From GCA-003244245 sp050700255 (GTDB lineage: Bacteria; Actinomycetota; Actinomycetes; Mycobacteriales; Pseudonocardiaceae), in the NCBI GenBank assembly GCA_050700255.1, contig JBOHGX010000287.1, positions 1 through 5,961 of the forward strand: a DNA stretch of 5,961 bases, in the 5' to 3' direction. Under the pieces are notes generated by a model, which saw only the letters and a program-made list of their open reading frames with translations, was not told where the DNA came from and searched no databases. A program made the position numbers and the translations under genes. Positions within the stretch are counted from its first letter, which is position 1, and every line of letters starts with the position of its first letter. Positions 1-5,307 of this stretch are shown here, one piece after another.

Positions 1-206
1 GCCCAATCCCGGCGGGCGAACCCGACCAATGCGAAGCCGGGCGGTAGCAGTCCGCGGTTGGCCAGGTCGTAGAGCGCCGGCATCAGCTTCTTGCGGGACA
101 GGTCGCCGGTCACGCCGTAGATCACAACACCGCACGGGCCGGCGATCCGGGGCAGCCGCTTGTCTCGGGTGTCCAGGAGCGGATTAACCCAGCTTTCAGG
201 GGTCAT
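1..206 (-). CDS. zwf: Glucose-6-phosphate 1-dehydrogenase, N-terminal fragment (cut by window edge)
   Basis: This is the start of the enzyme that oxidises glucose-6-phosphate to 6-phosphogluconolactone with reduction of NADP+, the entry step of the oxidative pentose phosphate pathway in the cytosol. Only 68 codons are present, against roughly 500 in the family, and the frame is open to the left edge. Reading from ATG at 206 gives MTPESWVNPLLDTRDKRLPR, then the dinucleotide-binding glycine motif GVTGDLSRKK (residues 31-40) and VGFARRDW (61-68), all hallmarks of actinobacterial Zwf. The ATG overlaps the TGA of the upstream isomerase gene in an ATGA arrangement, and no strong Shine-Dalgarno precedes it (GAGCTGCGGCC-ATG), so translation is probably coupled to the isomerase. 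The start also fits the known N-terminus of mycobacterial Zwf2, which has a comparable short leader before the NPL and RDKRLPRIAGP segments. Identification is secure; only the missing C-terminus is unseen. Confidence 0.95.
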   Translation of the reverse strand, partial: MTPESWVNPLLDTRDKRLPRIAGPCGVVIYGVTGDLSRKKLMPALYDLANRGLLPPGFALVGFARRDW

Positions 207-1816
207 GGCCGCAGCTCGTGCACCGCGCGCACCACCTGGATCAGTCCCGCCACCCGGTCGGCCAGATGCAGCCGCAGCACCGGACGGCCATGGGAGGCGA
301 GCACTTCGGCGTCGCCCACAGCCTGGGCTCGCTGCAACTCTCCGAGGGTGAAAGTGGTGCCGGGCACGGGGATGTCGTCGACGACCTCCCCGGTCAGCTG
401 CAGGAACGCCCCGTTCGGGTAACCGCCCTTGTGGTACTGGCCGGTCGAATGCAGGAACCGCGGTCCCCAGCCGAAGGTGGTCTGCAGGTGGGTACGGCGA
501 GCGAGCTCGGTTCGCAGCACTGCTGCGGAGGCATCAGCTACCCGATCCAGGTAAGCCTGCACCGCGAGATAGCCACGCTGCGGGGTGGCTGCGACCAGCG
601 CTGCCACTGCGTCGCGCAGGGTGGCGACGCCGGCCGGCAGCCAGCCGCCGACGAGGTGTACCGCCACGTCACCGTCGACGAACGCGGCGTCGGCAGCGGG
701 CCCGGTAACGCCGTTGAGCGCGTCCCGGGCGGCGACCTTCGCCGCCTCCACGTCGGGCTGGTCGAACGGGTTGATTCCCAGCAGCCGGCCAACCACCGCG
801 GTGGCGTGCTCCCAGAGCAGGAACTGCTCACCCAGGGTGCCGGTGACAGCCATGGTGGCGGCCTCGACACCAGGCCCGATCGCGACCGGGATGGCATCGA
901 GTCCGGCGTCCGCGAAGCCCGGCGCGGCGGGTCCCTCCACCACGACCGGCAGCAGCCCGGTGCCGTCCTTGCCGGTGGATTCGGCGATGAGCTGCTCGGC
1001 CCAGTCACCGAAGCCGACGATTCCCGAGCCGGTGTCGGCAAGCACCACCTTGTCGGCACCGACGGTATGCCCGGCAGCCAGCGTCGCGGCCAGCCGCAGT
1101 GCTGGATTCGTCGGGTCGTCGACGGCCAGCTGCGGCGCAGCCTGGGCCGCGTCATCCAGCAGACCGGCGATGTCCGCCCCGGCCAGGCCCGCCGGTACCA
1201 GGCCGAAGGCGGTCAACGCCGAGTAGCGCCCACCCACGTCCGGGTCGGCGGTGATCACCGCGCGGTAGCCCTCGGCGTCGGCGATCTGCTGCAGCGGCGA
1301 TCCTGGATCGGTCACCACCACCAGATGCGCCGCAGGATCCAGTCCGGCCGCGGTGAACGCGGCGGTGAACACCCGACGGTGGCTGTCGGTCTCCACCGTG
1401 GAACCCGATTTCGATGACACCACAACCACGGTGCGCTCCAGGTCCCCGGCTAACGCATCTGCTACCCGGTCCGGGTCGGTGGTGTCCAGCACTGTGAGCG
1501 CCACCTTGGCAGTGGCGCAGATGACCTCCGGAGCCAGCGACGAGCCGCCCATCCCGGCCAGCACGACACGATCGATGTCACTGGCGTGCAGGTCGGCCCG
1601 CAGCGCCTCGATTGTCGCCAGCAGGGGCCGTGAGGTCTCGGGCAGTGCCACCCAGGCGAGCCGCCGGGCGGCCTCGGGTTCGGCCTGCGGACCCCACAGT
1701 GTGGAATCTTGGCCGGCCAGCGCCGAGGCCACCTGCTGCTCGACGAGCTTGTCGAGGTAGGGCTGCGCCTGCGCCGCCAGGGCGGGGGAGTGGATGTCGA
1801 CGGCGAGTTGCGGCAT
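203..1816 (-). CDS. pgi: Glucose-6-phosphate isomerase, SIS type of the transaldolase/isomerase fusion family
   Basis: The 537-residue protein is predicted to interconvert fructose-6-phosphate and glucose-6-phosphate in the cytosol. SIS-fold sugar-phosphate motifs are visible in order: GMGGSS (88-93), SSKSGSTVET (134-143), GGRYSALTAFGL (195-206), GDWAEQLIAESTGK (270-283, with the likely catalytic Glu279), NPFDQPDVEAAK (349-360, with Lys360 at the place of the catalytic lysine of isomerase signature 2) and GPRFLHSTGQYHKGG (451-465). This set matches the isomerase half of known bifunctional transaldolase/phosphoglucose isomerase proteins rather than the classical E. coli type. The ATG at 1816 lies 6 nt after the tal stop; a GGGAG at 1828-1832, inside the end of tal, could serve as ribosome site at a longish 11-nt spacing. 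The TGA overlaps the zwf start. Many actinomycetes carry a second, classical pgi elsewhere, so this copy may be dedicated to pentose phosphate cycling (inference). The exact substrate is not proven by sequence. Confidence 0.9.
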   Translation of the reverse strand: MPQLAVDIHSPALAAQAQPYLDKLVEQQVASALAGQDSTLWGPQAEPEAARRLAWVALPETSRPLLATIEALRADLHASDIDRVVLAGMGGSSLAPEVICATAKVALTVLDTTDPDRVADALAGDLERTVVVVSSKSGSTVETDSHRRVFTAAFTAAGLDPAAHLVVVTDPGSPLQQIADAEGYRAVITADPDVGGRYSALTAFGLVPAGLAGADIAGLLDDAAQAAPQLAVDDPTNPALRLAATLAAGHTVGADKVVLADTGSGIVGFGDWAEQLIAESTGKDGTGLLPVVVEGPAAPGFADAGLDAIPVAIGPGVEAATMAVTGTLGEQFLLWEHATAVVGRLLGINPFDQPDVEAAKVAARDALNGVTGPAADAAFVDGDVAVHLVGGWLPAGVATLRDAVAALVAATPQRGYLAVQAYLDRVADASAAVLRTELARRTHLQTTFGWGPRFLHSTGQYHKGGYPNGAFLQLTGEVVDDIPVPGTTFTLGELQRAQAVGDAEVLASHGRPVLRLHLADRVAGLIQVVRAVHELRP

Positions 1817-1822
1817 CGGCGG

Positions 1823-2950
1823 TCAGGCTCCCGGCTGTGGTGCGGCCTTGGCCAGCTGGGCGGCCACCGTCTCGCCCAGCTCGACCCAGGATGCGGCGAA
1901 TTTCTGCACACCCTCGCGCTCGAGTACGACGAACACGTCATCGAGGTCGATCCCGACGTCAGCCAGCTCGTCGAAGGTGCGCTGGGCCTGCTCGGCGGTG
2001 CCCGACACCTGGTCGCCGGGCACGTCGCCGTGGTCGGCGAGGGCGAACAGGGTCTTCTCCGGCATGGTGTTCACCACCCCCGGGGCGATCAGTTCGGTGA
2101 CGTACTTGGTGTCCGGGTAGGCCGGGTTCTTCACCCCGGTGGACGCCCACAGCGGCCGCTGCGGCCGCGCCCCAGCCTCCTCCAGGCGAGCCCAGCGCTG
2201 CGTCGCGAACTCCTGCTGGTAAGCCGCGTAGGCGAGCCGGGCGTTGGCCACCGCGGCCTGCCCGCGCAACGCCAAGGCCCGCTCGGCGCCGCTCGCCTCC
2301 AGCCGCTTGTCCACCTCGGTATCCACCCGGGAGACGAAGAACGAGGCGACCGACGCGATCGTCCTCAGGTCGTGCCCGTTCGCGCTGGCCCGCTCCAGGC
2401 CGGCCAAGAAGGCCGCTATCACCTCGCGGTAGCGCTGTACCGAGAACACCAACGTCACGTTGACGCTGATGCCATCGGCCAGCGTGCCGCTGATGGCGGG
2501 CAGGCCCTCCGCCGTCGCCGGAATCTTGATCATGAGGTTGGGTCGGTCGACCACCTTCCACAGCTCTGCGGCCTGGGCGAGGGTGGCATCAGTGTCGTGC
2601 GCCAGATGGGGGCTGACCTCCAGCGACACCCGGCCGTCCACCCGTCCGGTGGTCTCCCAGGTCCCGCTGAACACATCGCAGGCCAGTTGCACGTCGGCTA
2701 CGGTGATCTCACGCACGGCCTCGTCGACCGAGGCGCCGCGAGCGGCCAGCTCGCGCACCTGCCCGGCGTAGTCGTCGGCGTGGGTCACCGCACCGGCGAA
2801 GATCGTCGGGTTGCTGGTCACCCCGACCACGTGCCGGTCGCGGATCAAGTCGGCCAGGTTGCCCGAGTTGACCCGCTGCCGAGACAGATCGTCCAACCAG
2901 ATCGACACGCCCGCCTCGGACAGGCTCTGCAAGGTATCGCTGCTGCTCAT
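1823..2950 (-). CDS. tal: Transaldolase
   Basis: This cytosolic enzyme of the non-oxidative pentose phosphate branch transfers a dihydroxyacetone unit from sedoheptulose-7-phosphate to glyceraldehyde-3-phosphate, giving erythrose-4-phosphate and fructose-6-phosphate. The 375-residue length fits the actinobacterial (mycobacterial-type) transaldolase family. Visible family motifs are SIWLDDLSRQR (16-26), VGVTSNPTIFAGAV (42-55), GRVSLEVSPHLAHDT (106-120), LMIKIPAT (139-146) with the Schiff-base lysine at Lys142, SVNVTLVFS (162-170), ASFFVSRVDTEVDKRL (202-217) and RPLWASTGVKNPAYPDTKY (265-283). Together these cover the strands of the (beta/alpha)8 barrel. The ATG at 2950 is supported by GGGAG at 2960-2964 with 9-nt spacing. 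The gene sits 28 nt after tkt and 6 nt before pgi, consistent with one transcript. All expected active-site segments are intact and I see nothing anomalous in the reading frame. Confidence 0.97.
   Translation of the reverse strand: MSSSDTLQSLSEAGVSIWLDDLSRQRVNSGNLADLIRDRHVVGVTSNPTIFAGAVTHADDYAGQVRELAARGASVDEAVREITVADVQLACDVFSGTWETTGRVDGRVSLEVSPHLAHDTDATLAQAAELWKVVDRPNLMIKIPATAEGLPAISGTLADGISVNVTLVFSVQRYREVIAAFLAGLERASANGHDLRTIASVASFFVSRVDTEVDKRLEASGAERALALRGQAAVANARLAYAAYQQEFATQRWARLEEAGARPQRPLWASTGVKNPAYPDTKYVTELIAPGVVNTMPEKTLFALADHGDVPGDQVSGTAEQAQRTFDELADVGIDLDDVFVVLEREGVQKFAASWVELGETVAAQLAKAAPQPGA
1828..1832 (-). promoter_or_regulatory. Possible ribosome binding site of pgi
   Basis: GGGAG on the minus strand, formed by the last codons of tal (Pro-Gly-Ala), 11 nt before the pgi ATG at 1816. 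The spacing is longer than ideal, so coupling to tal termination six bases away may contribute. Confidence 0.45.
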
Positions 2951-2959
2951 GGAGGTTTG

Positions 2960-2964
2960 CTCCC
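2960..2964 (-). promoter_or_regulatory. Ribosome binding site of tal
   Basis: GGGAG on the minus strand with 9-nt spacing to the ATG at 2950, within the 28-nt tkt-tal gap. It supports independent initiation of tal on the shared transcript. Confidence 0.65.
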
Positions 2965-2978
2965 GATCGTCAGAAGTG

Positions 2979-5084
2979 TCAGTTCGGGATGCGACCCAGC
3001 GTGCGGCGGGCCGCGTCGGCTACCGCCTCGCCGGTGAAGCCGAACTCGCGAAACAGGGTCTGCCAGTCGGCGGAGGCACCGAAATGCTCCAGCGATACCA
3101 CCTCGCCGTGATCGCCGACGAAACGGTGCCACGGCATCGCGACGCCGGCTTCGACGGCCACCCGAGCCTTCACCGACGGCGGGAGTATCTGGTCGCAGTA
3201 GGCTTGACCCTGGGCGTCGAACCACTCCACGCACGGCATCGATACCACCCGGGCTGTGATTCCCTCGGCCGCCAGTGTCTGCTGGGCGGCGACGGCGTAC
3301 TGCACTTCGGAGCCGGTCGCGATCAGCAGCACGTCGGGCAGTCCGCCGCCGACGTCGTGCGCGGTGTCGGAGAGCACGTAGCCGCCCCGCGCAACCCCCG
3401 CGGCGTCGGTGCCCTCCAGGACGGGGACGCTCTGCCGGGTCAAGGCCAGCCCGGTAGGGCGCTCACCCTTCTCCAGCACCGCCTTCCATGCCGCCGCGGT
3501 CTCGTTGGCATCCGCGGGCCGCACCACGTCCAGCCCCGGGATGGCCCGCAGCGCGGCCAGATGCTCGACCGGCTGATGGGTGGGTCCGTCCTCGCCGAGC
3601 CCGATGGAGTCATGGGTCCAGACATAGATGGTCGGAGCCTGCATCAGCGCGGCCAGCCGCACCGCCGCACGCATGTAGTCGCTGAAGATCAGGAACGTGC
3701 CGCCGTAGGGCCGGGTGGGTCCGTGCAGCACGATCCCGTTGAGGATTGTGCCCATGGCATGCTCGCGCACCCCGAAGTGCAGGGTGCGCCCGTAGGGCTG
3801 CGCGGTCCACATCTTCGTGGAGGTCTTTTCGGGGCCGAACGAGTCGGCCCCCTTGATCGTGGTGAGGTTGCTCTCACCGAGATCCGCAGAGCCACCCCAC
3901 AGCTCCGGGAGCACCTCCCCGATGGCCGACAGCACCTCTCCAGACGCCTTGCGAGTCGCCACGTCTTTCGAGCCGGGCTCCCACGTGGGCAGCTTCTCCG
4001 CCCAGCCCGCGGGTAGTTCCCGGCGGATCAGACGGTCGAATAGTGCGGCCCCGGACGGGTTGGCCTGCCGCCAGGAGTCGAAGGAGTGCTGCCACTGCGC
4101 GTGCGCGGCCTGACCGCGGGCTACCACCCGCCGGGTGTGCTCGAGCACCTCCGGCTCGACCACGAAAGAGTGCTCCGGGTCGAAGCCCAGTATCTCCTTC
4201 ACCGCGACCACCTCGTCGGCGCCCAGCGCGGAGCCATGCGCGGCCCCGGTGTTCATCTTGTTCGGGGCCGGATAGGCGATCACGGTGCGCAGCACGATCA
4301 TCGACGGACGGCCGGTCTCGGCCTTGGCTGCCTCGATCGCCTCCAGGATGGCGACGACGTCCTCGCCGCCGTGCACGGTCTGTACATGCCAGCCGTATGC
4401 CTCGTAGCGAGCGGCGGTGTCCTCCGACAGCGCGATCTTGGTGTCGTCCTCGATGGAGATCTCGTTGGAGTCGTAGAACACGACAAGGTTGCCGAGTTCC
4501 TGGGTGCCGGCCAGCGAGGACGCCTCCGAGGTGACGCCTTCCTGGATGTCGCCGTCGGAGGCGAAGACGTAAATGTGGTGGTCGAAAGTGCTCTCGCCCA
4601 GCGGAGTGTCCGGATCAAACAGGCCGCGCTCCCGGCGAGCCGCCATGGCCATCCCGACCGCGGCGCCCAGCCCCTGACCGAGTGGCCCAGTGGTGATCTC
4701 CACTCCGACGGTGTGCCCGTATTCGGGGTGGCCCGGGGTCTTGGAGCCCCACGTGCGCAGCTGCTCGATATCCTCCAGTTCCAGCCCGTAGCCGCACAGG
4801 AACAGCTGCAGATACAGCGTCAGGCTGGAGTGGCCGACGGACAGCACGAACCGGTCCCGGCCGGTCCAGGCCGGGTCGGTGGGGTCGTGCCGCAATATCC
4901 GCTGGAACAGCGTGTAGGCCAATGGAGCGAGGCTCATGGCGGTGCCCGGGTGACCGCTGCCGACGCGCTGCACGGCGTCAGCGGCGAGAACCCGGATGGT
5001 GTCCACCGCGCGGGTGTCCACTTCGGTCCAGTCCTCGGGCACCCTGGGGGTGGTGAGCTGGGTCAGATCGTCGATGACGGACAC
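2979..5084 (-). CDS. tkt: Transketolase
   Basis: This thiamine-diphosphate enzyme moves two-carbon ketol units between sugar phosphates (xylulose-5-P with ribose-5-P or erythrose-4-P), linking pentose phosphates to glycolysis. The 701 residues match the usual length. The cofactor-binding domain (about 20-350) has SGHPGTAM (43-50), DRFVLSVGHSS (77-87), TPGHPE (116-121) and the diphosphate/metal motif SDGDIQEG with YDSNEIS (176-183, 204-210; likely metal ligands Asp177 and Asn207). The pyrimidine domain (about 373-550) has WGGSADLGESN (396-406), FGVREHAM with catalytic Glu441, and THDSIGLGEDGPTHQP (490-505). A C-terminal domain follows (about 565-690, GSEVQ at 591-595). Translation starts at GTG (5084), preceded by AGGAG at 7 nt. 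An alternative start further upstream is unlikely because the leader MSVIDDLTQL aligns with family N-termini. It is the first gene of the tkt-tal-pgi-zwf operon, so its upstream region probably controls all four genes. Confidence 0.98.
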   Translation of the reverse strand: MSVIDDLTQLTTPRVPEDWTEVDTRAVDTIRVLAADAVQRVGSGHPGTAMSLAPLAYTLFQRILRHDPTDPAWTGRDRFVLSVGHSSLTLYLQLFLCGYGLELEDIEQLRTWGSKTPGHPEYGHTVGVEITTGPLGQGLGAAVGMAMAARRERGLFDPDTPLGESTFDHHIYVFASDGDIQEGVTSEASSLAGTQELGNLVVFYDSNEISIEDDTKIALSEDTAARYEAYGWHVQTVHGGEDVVAILEAIEAAKAETGRPSMIVLRTVIAYPAPNKMNTGAAHGSALGADEVVAVKEILGFDPEHSFVVEPEVLEHTRRVVARGQAAHAQWQHSFDSWRQANPSGAALFDRLIRRELPAGWAEKLPTWEPGSKDVATRKASGEVLSAIGEVLPELWGGSADLGESNLTTIKGADSFGPEKTSTKMWTAQPYGRTLHFGVREHAMGTILNGIVLHGPTRPYGGTFLIFSDYMRAAVRLAALMQAPTIYVWTHDSIGLGEDGPTHQPVEHLAALRAIPGLDVVRPADANETAAAWKAVLEKGERPTGLALTRQSVPVLEGTDAAGVARGGYVLSDTAHDVGGGLPDVLLIATGSEVQYAVAAQQTLAAEGITARVVSMPCVEWFDAQGQAYCDQILPPSVKARVAVEAGVAMPWHRFVGDHGEVVSLEHFGASADWQTLFREFGFTGEAVADAARRTLGRIPN

Positions 5085-5091
5085 ACTCGTG

Positions 5092-5096
5092 CTCCT
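5092..5096 (-). promoter_or_regulatory. Ribosome binding site of tkt
   Basis: On the minus strand AGGAG stands 7 nt before the GTG at 5084. It is one of the strongest Shine-Dalgarno matches in the window and decides the GTG start of transketolase, since there is no ATG nearby in that frame. Confidence 0.8.
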
Positions 5097-5125
5097 GACT
5101 ATGCTCGGTGCGGCGGTCGTGGCGA

Positions 5126-5149
5126 GGGGTGGCCTGTGCAGGCCAGCCC
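5126..5149. repeat. Inverted repeat upstream of tkt (TGGCCTG-TG-CAGGCCA core)
   Basis: The arms TGGCCTG and CAGGCCA (5130-5136 and 5139-5145) are perfect complements around a 2-nt centre. After one mismatched pair (5129/5146), three further G-C pairs follow. In RNA it would fold as GGCCU-GCAC-AGGCC with a 4-nt loop. It lies 42-65 nt upstream of the tkt start, so it could be a repressor operator or a 5'-leader hairpin. The structure is seen in the sequence; any function is inference. Confidence 0.5.
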
Positions 5150-5159
5150 GTGACTTCCC

Positions 5160-5165
5160 ACCCTA
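5160..5165 (-). promoter_or_regulatory. Candidate -10 element of the tkt operon
   Basis: TAGGGT on the minus strand fits the TAnnnT pattern of actinobacterial housekeeping promoters. Transcription would start near 5153, giving a leader of about 70 nt that carries the 5126-5149 hairpin. No recognisable TTGACA-like -35 lies at 16-18 nt, so the call is weak. Confidence 0.25.
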
Positions 5166-5208
5166 GCGAGAAGGAGCCAGACCGCGATCTGAACTTCCCT
5201 CGCCGCCC

Positions 5209-5223
5209 CGTCACGAGGTGACG
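5209..5223. repeat. Palindrome CGTCAC-GAG-GTGACG upstream of ctaB
   Basis: Perfect 6-bp arms flank a 3-nt centre, 84-98 nt before the ctaB GTG and 125-139 nt before the tkt GTG. Size and symmetry suit a dimeric transcription factor site. The half-site order (TCAC then GTGA) is the reverse of the CRP consensus, so it is not a CRP box. No specific regulator can be named. Confidence 0.45.
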
Positions 5224-5236
5224 TGCGCCACGCGAT

Positions 5237-5242
5237 TACCAT
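5237..5242 (+). promoter_or_regulatory. Candidate -10 element of ctaB
   Basis: TACCAT fits TAnnnT and would give a leader of about 60 nt. The palindrome at 5209-5223 would then overlap the -35 area, a plausible repressor position. There is no convincing -35 hexamer, so this remains a guess. Confidence 0.22.
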
Positions 5243-5296
5243 CGGCATTCGAGTACCCGCCCCCGACCAGCCCCAATCAGTCCGATCAATGCAGAC

Positions 5297-5302
5297 GAGG
5301 AG
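5297..5302 (+). promoter_or_regulatory. Ribosome binding site of ctaB
   Basis: GAGGAG ends 5 nt before the GTG at 5308. It selects this GTG over the ATG at 5289, which lies in a different frame that does not encode the UbiA family sequence. Confidence 0.8.
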
Positions 5303-5307
5303 CCGCG

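Larger units (their letters stand above)
5085..5307. other. Divergent tkt/ctaB intergenic control region
   Basis: The 223 bp between the two divergent starts must hold the promoters of the tkt operon and of ctaB, as it is the only sizeable noncoding gap in the window. It contains both ribosome binding sites at its ends, two good inverted repeats (5126-5149 and 5209-5223), a weaker dyad at 5178-5191, and weak matches to the actinobacterial -10 consensus TAnnnT on both strands. No PE/PGRS-type or other gene lies between the two genes, unlike the arrangement in M. tuberculosis. Confidence 0.75.

Noticed and set aside
176..206. Possible frameshift or early end of pgi near the zwf start
   Set aside because: The isomerase C-terminus (RPVLRLHLADRVAGL...) is complete for the family and the ATGA overlap is a normal operon junction.
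218..1417. Long plus-strand open frame (399 codons) opposite pgi
   Set aside because: It is antisense to a gene with unmistakable isomerase motifs; long opposite-strand frames are a normal by-product of GC-rich codon use, and its translation is low-complexity with no recognisable domain.
2152..2168. Two GCGGCCGC octamers separated by one base
   Set aside because: They encode Arg-Pro-Gln-Arg-Pro in a conserved part of transaldolase (RPQRPLWAST); the repeat follows from high-GC codons and needs no extra explanation.
1709..3037. Plus-strand open frame (442 codons) spanning pgi, tal and tkt ends
   Set aside because: It is antisense to three real genes, rich in Gly, Arg, His and Val with no family motif, and has no operon context.
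2811..4016. Plus-strand open frame (401 codons) opposite tkt
   Set aside because: Shadow of the transketolase frame, which has all catalytic residues intact.
4086..5153. Plus-strand open frame (355 codons) opposite the tkt 5' part and leader
   Set aside because: Shadow frame; its end extends only slightly into the intergenic region and its product has no recognisable features.
5153..5199. ACTTCCC repeated 40 bp apart (5153-5159 and 5193-5199)
   Set aside because: A 7-bp direct repeat is short enough to occur by chance and has no further similarity on either side.
4978..5214. Possible leader peptide overlapping the tkt start (78 codons, GTG start)
   Set aside because: It overlaps the first 100 bases of tkt out of frame and has no attenuation-like codon run or paired terminator hairpins.
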